Of a stretch of DNA of 64,000 nt, positions 44,773 through 54,391 are shown piece after piece. The notes beneath the pieces are model-generated. The model was not told the origin of the DNA. It was given only the letters and a program-made list of their open reading frames with translations, and ran no database searches. The translations under genes were made by a program, and so were the position numbers. This DNA comes from Pseudoalteromonas prydzensis. GTDB lineage: Bacteria > Pseudomonadota > Gammaproteobacteria > Enterobacterales > Alteromonadaceae. The stretch covers positions 186,001 to 250,000 of the forward strand of contig NZ_BDDT01000001.1 of the NCBI RefSeq assembly GCF_001661495.1, given 5' to 3'. Positions within the stretch are counted from its first letter, which is position 1; every line of letters starts with the position of its first letter.

Positions 44773-45186
44773 TCAAAATTTTATACTTCCACGCAATGCC
44801 TTAGTGTTACCGTGCTTGGTTTTTTTATCCATGCGTTTACGCTGCGAACTCCGGCTCGGTTTCGTCGCGCGGCGTGCCCTTTGCACTTTAGTGGCTGAGA
44901 CAATCAACTCTTTTAAACGCGCCAGTGCGTCTTCTCTATTTAACTCTTGAGTACGATGACTTTGCGCTTTGAGCACAATCACCCCCTCTTTTGTGATCCG
45001 GCTATCATTAAGCGCCAATAAACGTTCTTTATAGAATTCAGGCAGCTTTGAGCGATTAATATCAAAACGCAGGTGAATAGCGCTAGCTACTTTATTAACG
45101 TTTTGCCCACCAGCCCCTTGTGCACGAATAGCAGTTAGTTCAACTTCCCACTCATCAATTGTTACAGCGTTTGAAATAGTTAACAT
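44773..45186 (-). CDS. arfB: Peptidyl-tRNA hydrolase ArfB (YaeJ-type ribosome rescue)
   Basis: A 137-residue class-I release-factor relative. The catalytic loop is IRAQGAGGQNVNKVASAIHL, with GGQ at 26-28. The basic C-terminal tail (RARRATKPSRSSQRKRMDKKT) inserts in the empty mRNA channel of a stalled ribosome. ArfB hydrolyses peptidyl-tRNA on non-stop complexes independently of tmRNA. This window therefore encodes both ArfA and ArfB back-up systems. The gene is convergent with hemH and single. Confidence 0.94.
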   Translation of the reverse strand: MLTISNAVTIDEWEVELTAIRAQGAGGQNVNKVASAIHLRFDINRSKLPEFYKERLLALNDSRITKEGVIVLKAQSHRTQELNREDALARLKELIVSATKVQRARRATKPSRSSQRKRMDKKTKHGNTKALRGSIKF

Positions 45187-45317
45187 TAGGTTCAGTTACA
45201 TTTGGCAAAAATGCATTATAGCATTTGCTGCATAGAGACCAAAATCAACTAATATTAATAGCGGTAAAGCTATATTTAGTTTTTAATGCGCAATAGGAAA
45301 TAACAAAGGATCTAACT

Positions 45318-45878
45318 ATGAAAAAATTATTATTATCAATCAGCTTATTAGCAATGAGCTTTTCAAGCCTAGCTGCAGACATTACTGAAAGTGATCTGCA
45401 AGGCTACATGAAAGCACTGCCAGCAGTAGTTGACTGGTCGCAAAATCAAGATGCATTAAAAAGTATGGACTTAGGTAGCATGCTAGGGGGCTCAGAAGGC
45501 GGTACCAGTGCAATGGCTTTAGGTGCACTTGGTATGATCAAAGATAACGATTTATACAAAGAATTTGCCGCATTAACTAATCAATATGGTTTTACACCTG
45601 AGCAACTTATTTCTGTAGGTTCTGAAGTATCAATGGCTTACCTTGAAAACCTCAAGGGCAATTTATCACCAGAGAATAAAGAAAAAGTAAATCAACTAAT
45701 GGGTGGTTTGCAAAGTATGGGTGGCTCGCAAAACAACAGTGCTAGCTCATTGTTAGGTTCAGTTGCTAACTCAGCAAATGCTGGCAGTGCAGATGCGCCA
45801 GTAGTGAGCGAAAACAACTTAAACCTAGTAAAAGAGTATATGCCGCAACTACAAAAGCTCTTTGCAATGGTGCAATAA
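45318..45878 (+). CDS. Small exported protein of unknown function
   Basis: A 186-residue protein with a clear signal peptide (MKKLLLSISLLAMSFSSLAA). The mature part has a Gly/Met/Ser-rich helical pattern, such as MDLGSMLGGSEGGTSAMALG, and a Gly/Ser-rich stretch around 130-165. Two amphipathic helical segments flank it. I do not recognise the family. An AAAGGA ribosome site precedes the ATG and a strong terminator follows, so it is a single-gene unit. It is probably periplasmic, since it lacks a lipobox or later membrane helix. Confidence 0.7.
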   Translation: MKKLLLSISLLAMSFSSLAADITESDLQGYMKALPAVVDWSQNQDALKSMDLGSMLGGSEGGTSAMALGALGMIKDNDLYKEFAALTNQYGFTPEQLISVGSEVSMAYLENLKGNLSPENKEKVNQLMGGLQSMGGSQNNSASSLLGSVANSANAGSADAPVVSENNLNLVKEYMPQLQKLFAMVQ

Positions 45879-45898
45879 ATTTGCCTAAAAGCATTAAT

Positions 45899-45922
45899 AA
45901 AGCGACCTTTTGGTCGCTTTTT
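45899..45922 (+). terminator. Rho-independent terminator
   Basis: AAAGCGACC and GGTCGCTTT form a 9-bp stem with a TTTT loop, followed by further T residues. It lies 20 bp after the stop codon of the exported-protein gene. Confidence 0.88.
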
Positions 45923-45992
45923 TATTGGTTGTAACTAACACTACTGAAATTTATACTGACTGCAATTATTAGCGACTTTAATTATTGATTTT

Positions 45993-48900
45993 ATGTCATT
46001 TAACACTTTGCCACCCGCCACAACTGACGAACAACAAAAACAACTGTGTGTGTTACTTGCACTAATAATCAGCAGTGCTTCCCAGGGCTATCAAAACTCC
46101 ACTCAGCAGATCACCAAACGCCTGTATAATCACCTTAAAAATGGTTATTCATTTTCCCAAGCTGAAGTAACTAAATACACAAAACAGCTCGAAGCTGACG
46201 AGCTGCTCTGGAAGCTACCTTATGGTGCGCACTTTCGTATTTCCATCAACGCGCTAGCGTATGTAATTATTAATGTCACTCAACAGCCTAAGATACTAAA
46301 TGCATTTCTAACCGAAGCTATCCAAAGTTGTATTTACTTTGACAATAATTGCGACTTTTTATTCATGTTATTTAGTTATATTCGCCAGCAGCATGACACC
46401 GCGAAGATGCCGAAAGATTTATCACAAGAAATTGATTTTCAGGTTATAAATTTGCTGGCGCAGTCGCAATATAGCAGTCAAGTGTGGCACTGTTTACCAA
46501 ATGCATGGCAGCAACTATGTTTAGAGCACTTTATTCGTGGACAGTTTTTTAACCTCAGCGAACAACCCGCTTGGCCAGCTCTGGTCAGTCAGGCAGCCCC
46601 GGCTTTAGCAGTTCATACACGTATTTACCTTAATGAAAACCTAGCGCTATTACTGCAAGATAAGCGCTTTACACAACTGCTCGATAACCAACAAGATGCT
46701 GTATTAGCAACCTTTATCGAGGCCAATAGTTGTGCCATTGAGGGTGAGTCTATCGATGGTGCATTAGTACTCTATAAAAGCGTATTAACCGCGTACAGAA
46801 AAAAATTTGGTAAGGGAAGTTATCCCAGTGAGCTCACAGGCTTACTGTATACATTGTGCTTATTTATTAGCGGTAGCGCGGCTGATATTAAACAACTCAA
46901 TACGTGTCGCAAATGGTATAAAAAAACCTTTGGTGAGTTAAGTCACGCCTGCCAAGGCATTGATCACTTGCTTGATGATGACTTAGCACACTATCAACAT
47001 CACCGCTTAGCCGGTAGCTTAAGTTATTTGCTTAATAACCCAAATGCTTTAGCGCCGTTATTTTGCTTATTACTAGCAATCATCAAAAACGCCACCGATG
47101 AACAAATAAATAGCTTACGCGATGACACACAGTTATTAACACAACTTAAAACGGCCGCAAACCACCAGCAACATTGGCTTGCAGAGCAATGTACTCACTT
47201 AGTTAATTGGCTTAGTGATGATATTGCTTTACCGAGCACAGGTTTACTACAGCACTTTACCCGCGTACCACAATGGCAACGTTGGTTAAATGAAATTAGC
47301 CAAATAGACACCCCAACTGCGCAGCAACGCGTGATTTGGCAACTCGATGTTACTCATCTAGATTTACCGATTATTCAAGCCAAAGTGCAACAACTCAATG
47401 CCAAAGGCGACTGGACCAAAGGCCGTAAAGTAAACGCCCATGAACTGAGTTACAGCCAATATGAAGACGCCCTAACCAGTGCCGACCGTCAATTTATCCA
47501 AGCGCTAAATAGTCATGCAGGGTTTGGTTACAATGAAATCCATGCAACTGGTGCAGTGTTACAAGCTCTAATCGGATTTAAAGGGCTGGAAGATCACAAC
47601 GCCCAGCCAATTAGCCTAATTAAAGGCGAGTTTGTTATTGAAATTGCACAAGACATAAATGATTGCTACCGCTTGGTGATGCAACCGAGTATTAGCGATA
47701 TTGATTGTGATTTTTTACTTTTACACAGCCATGCTCATTGTTATCAAGTGTTCACTATTGATGATAAACAGCTCAAGCTACTGAAATTACTTGAACAGCA
47801 ACCCAATAACCTTACCGAAGAACGATTGCCGCAACTCAATAGTGCATTGCAAGTGCTGGCCAACGAACACCATATTAGTAGCCAACGTAGCGAGTTTGCC
47901 CAAGTTAATAACGTACGCCAAGGGCTCTGCGACATTGCCGCGGTGGTTGCGCTGACTCAATTAGGCATTAATGTTAACTTTTACAGCATGCCAGTTGGCG
48001 TTGACGGCCCTTGGCTTGAGCCCGGTATTGGTGCGTTAACCTTAGCGCACAGTATCAATGAACAAACCGACAGCATTGTAATCAAGCGCGATTTAAAAGC
48101 AGAACAGAAAGCCCTGCAGAAACTACTAACAGGTATGGCGGGTGTATTTGCAGATAAACAAGCGCCGCACTATAACAAGTCACTGCAACAATTTTACTTA
48201 CCAGAAGATATCAGCCAAGCAATAGAACTACTTGAAACAGCACAGCAACAACAGTCCTTGGTACTAAGCTGGGATGAAAGCAGCCAAGGCATGCAAGTGG
48301 CGAAGAGCAAACACCTGTCGCTGAACCTCAATGACGATAATGACTGGTTAAGTGTCAGTGGCAATATCTCACTGCCCAGCGGCCAAGTATACGAATTACA
48401 AACGCTACTCAAAGCACCTCGCCGCGGCAGTATTTTAGAGTTTTCAGAAGGTAATTCGCTGTTATTGGATCAGCGTTTAACTAACTTGTTAAATCGTTTA
48501 GAAGGTATGCAAAACCTTGATAAACACAACCCTACTGATGAGCTAAGGATTGCCAATGCGCGCGCCCTGCCATTACACAAAACGATTGCCGACTTAGGTG
48601 ATGTCACCTTTGGTGAAAGCTGGCAAACTCGCTTAGCTAAATTTGAGCAAACAATAGAGCCCACTTTACCGGTGCATTTAATCAATGTGCTGCGCGATTA
48701 CCAAGTGGTTGGCGTTAACTGGCTCATGCAATTGGCTAACTGGGGGCTCAATGCCTGCTTAGCCGATGACATGGGACTGGGCAAAACGCTGCAAACTTTA
48801 ACTGTCCTACAAATGCGCAGTAGTTTAGGCGCCAGTTTAGTGGTGGCACCTAAATCAGTGTGTCATAACTGGCGAGTCGAAACCGAGCGATTTGCAGCTA

Positions 48901-50048
48901 GTTTGAACGTAAAAATCATCGAAAACGCCACCGCGTGCAGCGATGTTCTCGCTACGGCAGGTAAACATGATTTAGTGATTGTTAGTTATGGTTTATTGCC
49001 GCTGATTAGCGAGCAACTCTGTCAATTTAGTTTTGCCAATATTGTGTTTGACGAAGCACAAGCAATTAAAAACCCTTTGAGCTTACGGGCAAAAGCCGCG
49101 TTTGCGCTCAATGGTCAATTTAAAGTAGCGCTGTCTGGCACACCGATTGAAAATCACTTAGGTGAACTGTGGAGTTTATTTAATTTTTTAATGCCGGGTT
49201 TTTTACACACTCTGCCGGTATTTAAAAAGCGCTTTGGCAATGCCGATAAAAACCAACAACAAGCAGACACCCTAAAAACCCTTATTGCACCGTTTATCCT
49301 GCGTCGTACCAAACAAACTGTATTAACTGAGCTGCCAGAAAAAACCGAAATAAATTTAACCTTTGCGCTCAGTGATAAAGAGCAAGCATTGTACGAGGCC
49401 ACTCGTTTAAACGCGCTTGAACAAGCAAATCAGGAAGACAGCCAATACATCACCATCTTAGCTTCACTCACTAAATTACGCCGCGCCTGTATTGCTCCGC
49501 AGTTACTGTTAGAGAGCAGTAAGTTGCCATCGAGTAAACTCGACACCGCCGAAGCCATTATTACAGAGTTACTTGAGAACAATCACCAAGCACTGATCTT
49601 CAGCCAATTTGTTGATGTATTAAAACTGCTTGAGCAACGTTTGCAAAAGCGAGGCATAGAATATTGCTACCTAGATGGCAGTATGAGCAGCAACAAACGA
49701 AAACAACAGGTTGATAAATTTCAAGCGGGCGATGCGCCACTATTTTTGATCAGCCTCAAAGCTGGCGGAATCGGGCTTAATTTAACCGCTGCCGATTATG
49801 TAGTGCATTTAGATCCATGGTGGAACCCTGCGGTTGAACAACAAGCCTCAGACCGCGCTCATCGTCTCGGGCAAACGCGCCCAGTCACTGTGTACAGATT
49901 AATTGCACAAAACACCATTGAAGAGAAAATTCTGCAATTGCATGAACATAAACAAGCATTAGCAGATAAAGTATTAGCGGGCAGTGGTGATGCAGGGCAA
50001 ATGTCTAAAGACCAATTATTGGCCTTGTTAAATAACAATGATCGGTAA
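45993..50048 (+). CDS. Large SNF2-family DNA-dependent ATPase/helicase
   Basis: A 1351-residue protein whose C-terminal 450 residues are a SNF2 motor. Motif I is CLADDMGLGKTLQTL (about 920-935), motif II is VFDEAQAIKN, motif III SGTPIENHLGELWS. The helicase-C lobe includes FSQFVDVLKLLEQRL, YLDGSMSSNKRKQQVDKF, ISLKAGGIGLNLTAADYV and DRAHRLGQTRPVTVYRL. The N-terminal 850 residues are helical and not assigned to a known domain. Such bacterial proteins remodel DNA or RNA-polymerase complexes, but the exact job is unknown. It is a single gene; the next gene is convergent, with an 8-bp gap. Confidence 0.9.
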   Translation: MSFNTLPPATTDEQQKQLCVLLALIISSASQGYQNSTQQITKRLYNHLKNGYSFSQAEVTKYTKQLEADELLWKLPYGAHFRISINALAYVIINVTQQPKILNAFLTEAIQSCIYFDNNCDFLFMLFSYIRQQHDTAKMPKDLSQEIDFQVINLLAQSQYSSQVWHCLPNAWQQLCLEHFIRGQFFNLSEQPAWPALVSQAAPALAVHTRIYLNENLALLLQDKRFTQLLDNQQDAVLATFIEANSCAIEGESIDGALVLYKSVLTAYRKKFGKGSYPSELTGLLYTLCLFISGSAADIKQLNTCRKWYKKTFGELSHACQGIDHLLDDDLAHYQHHRLAGSLSYLLNNPNALAPLFCLLLAIIKNATDEQINSLRDDTQLLTQLKTAANHQQHWLAEQCTHLVNWLSDDIALPSTGLLQHFTRVPQWQRWLNEISQIDTPTAQQRVIWQLDVTHLDLPIIQAKVQQLNAKGDWTKGRKVNAHELSYSQYEDALTSADRQFIQALNSHAGFGYNEIHATGAVLQALIGFKGLEDHNAQPISLIKGEFVIEIAQDINDCYRLVMQPSISDIDCDFLLLHSHAHCYQVFTIDDKQLKLLKLLEQQPNNLTEERLPQLNSALQVLANEHHISSQRSEFAQVNNVRQGLCDIAAVVALTQLGINVNFYSMPVGVDGPWLEPGIGALTLAHSINEQTDSIVIKRDLKAEQKALQKLLTGMAGVFADKQAPHYNKSLQQFYLPEDISQAIELLETAQQQQSLVLSWDESSQGMQVAKSKHLSLNLNDDNDWLSVSGNISLPSGQVYELQTLLKAPRRGSILEFSEGNSLLLDQRLTNLLNRLEGMQNLDKHNPTDELRIANARALPLHKTIADLGDVTFGESWQTRLAKFEQTIEPTLPVHLINVLRDYQVVGVNWLMQLANWGLNACLADDMGLGKTLQTLTVLQMRSSLGASLVVAPKSVCHNWRVETERFAASLNVKIIENATACSDVLATAGKHDLVIVSYGLLPLISEQLCQFSFANIVFDEAQAIKNPLSLRAKAAFALNGQFKVALSGTPIENHLGELWSLFNFLMPGFLHTLPVFKKRFGNADKNQQQADTLKTLIAPFILRRTKQTVLTELPEKTEINLTFALSDKEQALYEATRLNALEQANQEDSQYITILASLTKLRRACIAPQLLLESSKLPSSKLDTAEAIITELLENNHQALIFSQFVDVLKLLEQRLQKRGIEYCYLDGSMSSNKRKQQVDKFQAGDAPLFLISLKAGGIGLNLTAADYVVHLDPWWNPAVEQQASDRAHRLGQTRPVTVYRLIAQNTIEEKILQLHEHKQALADKVLAGSGDAGQMSKDQLLALLNNNDR

Positions 50049-50056
50049 TGCTAAGG

Positions 50057-50812
50057 TTACTCTTGGTGCGCGAGCGTAACCGCAAACGCACTGTCATCTT
50101 CAAGCCTGCTCAGCATTTTGGCACTAGGCAGGCAAATATCTTGAACAAAATGCAACACATGCGGCTGTGGCTCACAAAACAAAATATCCAGCGCTAAACG
50201 ATCTTTACCATATAAACCACGGTGGATCATATTCGCAGAAAAAATCAGTAAATCACCCGCTTGCATTTCAATCACGTGGCCGGTGGCTAAATCATCACTA
50301 GAACTATAGCCTTGCTCTGATAATCGGGTAGCTAACTCAGCTTTTGTATCCCAACGTCGATGGGAGCCCGGCACCAGTTCAATACCAGGCTCGTCTTCTA
50401 ATGCCACCCGACAATGAATAACCTCTGGTCCCGATAGCGCCGCTTGCTGCTCAAGCAAACTCAAGTGGTATTGCATATCACGGTGCCAATAATTTTCTTG
50501 CTCAGGATTGACTGGATTAAAAAATAGCTGCGTATTCATAAATGCCGCTGAGTCTAAAATTGAGTCTACTTGCGCCATTAACTTATGGCTGGCAATAAAC
50601 TTAAACAACACAAGTCGCTGCGCTTCGTCTAAATAGGTATTAGCGGTTAAGTAAGCGCTATTAACCGCCTTGGTTTGATAAAACGTTTTATTATCAGCAA
50701 TCCAGTGATGATGAAAACAATTAACCACCTCGCGTACTTGCGAAAGCTCAGTTTCATTGTAAAAACCTTTTACATGAAAAAAACCGTGTTGCTCAAATTG
50801 CGTGTTGATCAT
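50057..50812 (-). CDS. Phytanoyl-CoA dioxygenase-family (PhyH) protein
   Basis: A protein of about 251 residues in the PhyH Fe(II)/2-oxoglutarate oxygenase family. It opens with FEQHGFFHVKGFYNETELSQV. The iron-binding HxD is seen in NYWHRDMQYHLS, and the distal His in LIFSANMIHRGLYGKDRLALDI, with the 2OG-binding Arg nearby. Substrate is unknown. Two other starts are possible: GTG at 50830 and ATG at 50824; I use the ATG at 50812, which follows a GAGG site. The gene directly follows the uracil-DNA glycosylase-family gene, as the last of a three-gene unit. Confidence 0.85.
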   Translation of the reverse strand: MINTQFEQHGFFHVKGFYNETELSQVREVVNCFHHHWIADNKTFYQTKAVNSAYLTANTYLDEAQRLVLFKFIASHKLMAQVDSILDSAAFMNTQLFFNPVNPEQENYWHRDMQYHLSLLEQQAALSGPEVIHCRVALEDEPGIELVPGSHRRWDTKAELATRLSEQGYSSSDDLATGHVIEMQAGDLLIFSANMIHRGLYGKDRLALDILFCEPQPHVLHFVQDICLPSAKMLSRLEDDSAFAVTLAHQE

Positions 50813-50816
50813 CTGG

Positions 50817-51407
50817 CTAACCATCCTCACGATTTAAAATTGACTGCACGGCATCGGCTAACTCTGGTACTACATCACGTTCAAACCAAGGGTTGTTAGC
50901 GAGCCAAATATTATTACGTGGACTGGGGTGGGGTAACGGCAAAGTTGTTGGCCAATACTCACGCCACGATTTTACTAACTCAGTAAGCGCTAAATGCTTA
51001 GTGTGTGGCAGATGATACGCTTGCGCGTATTTACCCAGCACTATAGTCAACTTAATATTAGGCAGCGCAGCTAACAACTGCGCTCGCCAAGCAGGCGCGC
51101 ACTCTTTACGTGGCGGTAAATCGCCAGACTTACCTTTGCCTGGATAACAAAAGCCCATCGGTAAAATGGCAATTTTTGTCGCATCATAAAACTCGTCTTT
51201 ATTAAGCCCTAACCACTGGCGTAACCGCTGACCACTGGCATCATCAAATGGGACTCCAGTTTGATGCACCTTGAGCCCTGGTGCTTGCCCGGCAATTAAG
51301 ATCCGTGCACTAGGGTTAAATTGCACAACCGGACGTGCGCCAAGCTCGAGCTGTGGCTCACAGATCACGCAATTACTAACTTGATCTAGAAGGTTACGCT
51401 GACTCAC
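50817..51407 (-). CDS. Uracil-DNA glycosylase family protein
   Basis: A 196-residue protein of the UDG superfamily. After CVICEPQLELG it has ARILIAGQAPGLKVHQTG, matching the family motif 1 (GQAPG), then FDDASGQRLRQWLG. The later strand LTIVLGKYAQAYHL and PLPHPSPRNNIWLANNPWF (motif 2, HPS) complete it. The short length and the paired N-terminal Cys resemble the UdgX/family 4-like group, though an iron-sulfur cluster cannot be confirmed because only two Cys are at the N-terminus. It would remove uracil from DNA. It overlaps the VOC gene upstream by 14 bp. Confidence 0.85.
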   Translation of the reverse strand: MSQRNLLDQVSNCVICEPQLELGARPVVQFNPSARILIAGQAPGLKVHQTGVPFDDASGQRLRQWLGLNKDEFYDATKIAILPMGFCYPGKGKSGDLPPRKECAPAWRAQLLAALPNIKLTIVLGKYAQAYHLPHTKHLALTELVKSWREYWPTTLPLPHPSPRNNIWLANNPWFERDVVPELADAVQSILNREDG

Positions 51408-51768
51408 TGTTTTGCCCTATTCGCCACAACACACCACTTGGATCATAAACTACAAAATCAATCATATGCCACGGCTGTAAACTTGGCTCTGTTATTGTTA
51501 CACCATACTTTTGCGCTAAACCTGCATTTTGTAACTGCGTATACCATGCGTTCACATCTGCAACTAAAAGGTGCATCATAAAGTTATTAGCGTGATCTGG
51601 ATTATAAAAGTTTTGCAGTAAAAAACTGCAATCGCCATGATAAAAATACGCCATCTCAGGGCTTTGCCACGCAAGCTCAAAACCCATCTGCTGATAAAAC
51701 GCAATGCTCAGCGGGTAATCTTTCGCTGGAACATATGCTTTGAGCTCCTCGCAAGTTAAATTTGCCAT
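51394..51768 (-). CDS. VOC-family protein (glyoxalase/bleomycin-resistance fold)
   Basis: A 124-residue single-domain VOC protein. It begins LKAYVPAKDYPLSIAFYQQMGFELAW, then MAYFYHGDCSFLLQNFY and ends WHMIDFVVYDPSGVLWRIGQN, with the usual beta-alpha-beta-beta-beta repeats. Metal ligands are unclear, so catalysis or drug binding cannot be predicted. A GGAAGG ribosome site precedes the ATG. It is the first gene of the VOC-UDG-PhyH operon. One copy of the 20-bp repeat (51785-51804) lies 17 bp upstream of its start. Confidence 0.82.
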   Translation of the reverse strand: MANLTCEELKAYVPAKDYPLSIAFYQQMGFELAWQSPEMAYFYHGDCSFLLQNFYNPDHANNFMMHLLVADVNAWYTQLQNAGLAQKYGVTITEPSLQPWHMIDFVVYDPSGVLWRIGQNSESA

Positions 51769-51784
51769 GTAATTTCCTTCCCTG

Positions 51785-51804
51785 AGTTAGTAAAAATATG
51801 ATCT
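51785..51804 (-). repeat. Copy 1 of a 20-bp motif RGATCAYWHTTTTACTAAST
   Basis: Reads AGATCATATTTTTACTAACT on the minus strand, just upstream of the VOC gene start. Four other copies are listed at 52291, 52721, 54731 and 55595. Confidence 0.75.
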
Positions 51805-51816
51805 GTCATACTTGAA

Positions 51817-52179
51817 CTATACCTGCTCTGACCACACTGCAAATTCATTACCACTTGGCTCTGTAAAATGAAAACGACATCCCCCAGGAAATTCAAATAT
51901 AGGCTTTATAACTTGTCCTCCATGTTGCTCAACTTTACTGAGCGTTTGGCTAATATTGTCACTATAAAACACCAGTAATGCGCCGCCGTGTTGCGTTAAC
52001 GAGCATGCTTGTGCCTGATAAAATCCACCATCAAGCCCGGCACTGTTTTGATCAAATGCAGTATATTCCGGCCCATAATCAACAAACTGCCAGTTAAATA
52101 CAGCACTAAAAAACGCCTTCGTTGCCGTTAAGTCGGCTGCAGCAAATTCTACATAATTTAACTTTTCATGTGCACTCAT
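51817..52179 (-). CDS. VOC-family protein (glyoxalase-like)
   Basis: A 120-residue VOC protein, unrelated at close range to the one before it. Start ATG at 52179 (MSAHEKLNYVEF), preceded by AGGA; an upstream ATG would add seven residues. Segments LTATKAFFSAVFNWQFVDYG, GGFYQAQ, GGALLVFYSDNISQTLSKVEQHGGQVI and GCRFHFTEPSGNEFAVW match the YdcE/CopD-like PhnB-type glyoxalase group. The substrate is unknown. It is a single gene in the same direction as the VOC-UDG-PhyH operon, 48 bp upstream of it. Confidence 0.85.
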   Translation of the reverse strand: MSAHEKLNYVEFAAADLTATKAFFSAVFNWQFVDYGPEYTAFDQNSAGLDGGFYQAQACSLTQHGGALLVFYSDNISQTLSKVEQHGGQVIKPIFEFPGGCRFHFTEPSGNEFAVWSEQV

Positions 52180-52290
52180 AATTAATCCTAAAAACAACAA
52201 TCACAATGCTTAATAACCTAATCACCACTAAGCATACAAGCAGTTGAAAAATTTGCGAACTTTTCAATAAAAACAACTGACACCCCGCAT

Positions 52291-52310
52291 AGATCACTAT
52301 TTTACTAAGT
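52291..52310 (+). repeat. Copy 2 of the 20-bp motif, with extended palindrome
   Basis: AGATCACTATTTTACTAAGT, upstream of the DUF3649 operon. In this copy the right end is part of a perfect 15-bp palindrome TTTTACT-A-AGTAAAA (52300-52314). Confidence 0.75.
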
Positions 52311-52442
52311 AAAAAGTAATGATTATTGAGGACTAACTTAGATAATAAAAGCAAAGGTAATACGAATCACTATCTTTTCTGTATCGAGAATATATAATAC
52401 CCTCTTTATTCGCTCCCCACTTTGGGGCTTTGAGGGATCATT

Positions 52443-52787
52443 ATGCACGCTCAATCGGTCAAAACTAGCCAAACATTCTCGATAGCTTCTAAATTAAGTC
52501 ATGCTTATCAAGCTCATAGCTATCGTATTGCGGTAGTCTCACGATTTTTAGCTGCCATCGTTGGTGGCTACGTCTTTACTGCTGTATTTAGCTCATTACT
52601 GAGTATTATTTTACCGCTGAAAAAATCAGACGCCGTGTTACTTAGTATCAGCCTGACTATTTTTATTTATAGCTGCGTGTTTATTTGGGTGTTTGCCGTT
52701 AAGTCTCTCACTAAGATTTGGATCACTATTTTACTAACTACAACGGGACTTGCGTTGATCTTATCGTTACTAAAGGGCTGGTTATGA
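52443..52787 (+). CDS. DUF3649 domain membrane protein, iron-uptake associated
   Basis: A 114-residue protein with three or four hydrophobic helices (VVSRFLAAIVGGYVFTAVFSS, then SISLTIFIYSCVFIWVF). This size, and its place before a PepSY transmembrane protein and a DUF3325 protein, match DUF3649 proteins found beside ferric-siderophore receptors. Its stop codon overlaps the PepSY start by 4 bp. The function is not established; the trio is thought to help reduce or release iron from siderophores. A copy of the 20-bp motif at 52721 falls in its coding sequence. Confidence 0.75.
   Translation: MHAQSVKTSQTFSIASKLSHAYQAHSYRIAVVSRFLAAIVGGYVFTAVFSSLLSIILPLKKSDAVLLSISLTIFIYSCVFIWVFAVKSLTKIWITILLTTTGLALILSLLKGWL
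52721..52740 (+). repeat. Copy 3 of the 20-bp motif, inside the DUF3649 gene
   Basis: GGATCACTATTTTACTAACT. It encodes WITILLTT in the DUF3649 reading frame, and differs from copy 2 at only two positions. Confidence 0.65.
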
Positions 52788-54391
52788 AAGAGAATTTTTT
52801 TCGCTCTATGACCTGGATGCATACCTGGGTTGGCTTACTGGTATGCTGGTTACTGTATTTAATTTTTTATGCCGGTACATTAAGTTTTTTCCGCGACGAA
52901 ATAACTCTCTGGAATCAACCCGCTTTACATAATGTGCAAACAACAGATACCCGTATTGCGCAGCAAAAATCGCAGATCATCGCAGGTGTTAAATACCTGC
53001 AAAATGTCGCGGCTGATTCTCAGCGCTGGGGAATTTACCTACCCACACAGCGCGAACCACAGCTTAACTACGCCTATGAAAAACCTCGCCCTGAAGGCAA
53101 GCGATTTGGCGGCTGGCAAGAACATAATATCGACCCAAGCACAGGCCAAACCATCGCACAAACACGCGAAACAAAAGGCGGCAACTTCTTTTACCGACTT
53201 CATTTTGACTTACATTATATCGATGTACTCACCGCGCGCTGGATAGTCTGCTTAGCCAGTTTATTCATGCTGGTTGCGCTTATTTCTGGCATTGTGATCC
53301 ACAAGCGTATTTTTAAGGATATGTTTAGTTTTCGCGCTAATAAAGGCAGCCGCAGTTGGTTAGACGGGCATAATGTATCGTCGGTTTTAGCCCTGCCTTT
53401 TCATCTGATGATCACCTACACAGGCTTAATAACACTGATCTTTATGCTATTCCCCTACCCAGCAATGACCGCCTATGAAGACGGTGTACGCGGCTTATTT
53501 AATGATGTACTGCCAACCAATGTTCGCAGCAAGAGTAGCCCTGAGAGTGCGCCATTGGCTAATATCGAAGGCATTTTAGATCACGTTTATACTAACTGGC
53601 CTGATGCCGATTTAACGCAAATATCAATCCGTGATCCAAACAAAGCTTCGGCTACTATCACAGTTCGCGCCTCTACAGGCACAATGCTTAGAGACCAAAC
53701 ACCCACCTTATTATTTAATGGCGTTGACGGTAGCTTAATAGCTAAAAGTGCCACAGAGCTGACGAATACAGAAGTATTTTACGATTCAATGACGGCACTA
53801 CATACCGGTCGCTTAGCCAACCCACTACTACGTTGGTTATATTTTTTATGCGGCATTGCCGGCTGTGTGATGATAGCGAGCGGCTGTATAATGTGGGCTA
53901 AACGTATTCGTGAGCGGATGAAAAAACAACAAACCGCCTCGTTTGGTTTAAAACTGGTAGAAGGCTTAAATTTGGCCACACTAATGGGCCTGCCACTGGC
54001 TACTTGTGCATTCTTTATTGCTAATCGGCTGCTACCTATTAATGTTGCAGAGAGAGCTGACAAAGAGATTTTAGCGTTCTTTTTAACTTGGCTTGCAGTT
54101 GCGTTATTTGCCTTATTTAAACGCGCTACAGCGCAATGGATACAACTTGCATGGCTCAATGCTGTAGCGTGCATTGCAGTGGTACTTATCAATGCACTCA
54201 CAACCGATGGCAATATCATCAGCTACTTACTGAATGGCCAATGGGCGCTGTTTAGTGTTGACTTTTTATGTATCATTTTTGCTGGGCTATTTGTGATCCA
54301 AGCCAAAAAAATACCAACTCGAGCACAACCTAAAGCACAGCGACAAAGCTCACGACGTGCTGCTAAAACTAACTTACAGGAGCAACAATAA
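52784..54391 (+). CDS. PepSY-associated transmembrane protein (iron-siderophore reductase-like)
   Basis: A protein of about 535 residues. I start it at the ATG at 52784 (MKENFFRSMTWMHTWVGLLVCW), which overlaps the upstream stop codon in ATGA; an earlier in-frame start adds residues unlike the family. The family's N-terminal RSMxWLHTWxG signature is present, with several His residues in membrane segments (YRLHFDLHYID, ALPFHLMITYTG, MTALHTGRL) that could bind heme. A large periplasmic loop lies around 230-330. PepSY-TM proteins of the FoxB/PiuB/FpvG class reduce siderophore-bound iron. The role here is by homology and operon context. Confidence 0.88.
   Translation: MKENFFRSMTWMHTWVGLLVCWLLYLIFYAGTLSFFRDEITLWNQPALHNVQTTDTRIAQQKSQIIAGVKYLQNVAADSQRWGIYLPTQREPQLNYAYEKPRPEGKRFGGWQEHNIDPSTGQTIAQTRETKGGNFFYRLHFDLHYIDVLTARWIVCLASLFMLVALISGIVIHKRIFKDMFSFRANKGSRSWLDGHNVSSVLALPFHLMITYTGLITLIFMLFPYPAMTAYEDGVRGLFNDVLPTNVRSKSSPESAPLANIEGILDHVYTNWPDADLTQISIRDPNKASATITVRASTGTMLRDQTPTLLFNGVDGSLIAKSATELTNTEVFYDSMTALHTGRLANPLLRWLYFLCGIAGCVMIASGCIMWAKRIRERMKKQQTASFGLKLVEGLNLATLMGLPLATCAFFIANRLLPINVAERADKEILAFFLTWLAVALFALFKRATAQWIQLAWLNAVACIAVVLINALTTDGNIISYLLNGQWALFSVDFLCIIFAGLFVIQAKKIPTRAQPKAQRQSSRRAAKTNLQEQQ

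Noticed and set aside
52310..52420. Possible Fur box upstream of the DUF3649 operon (taatgattattgag)
   Set aside because: Too few consensus matches across both half-sites; recorded only as a weak possibility.
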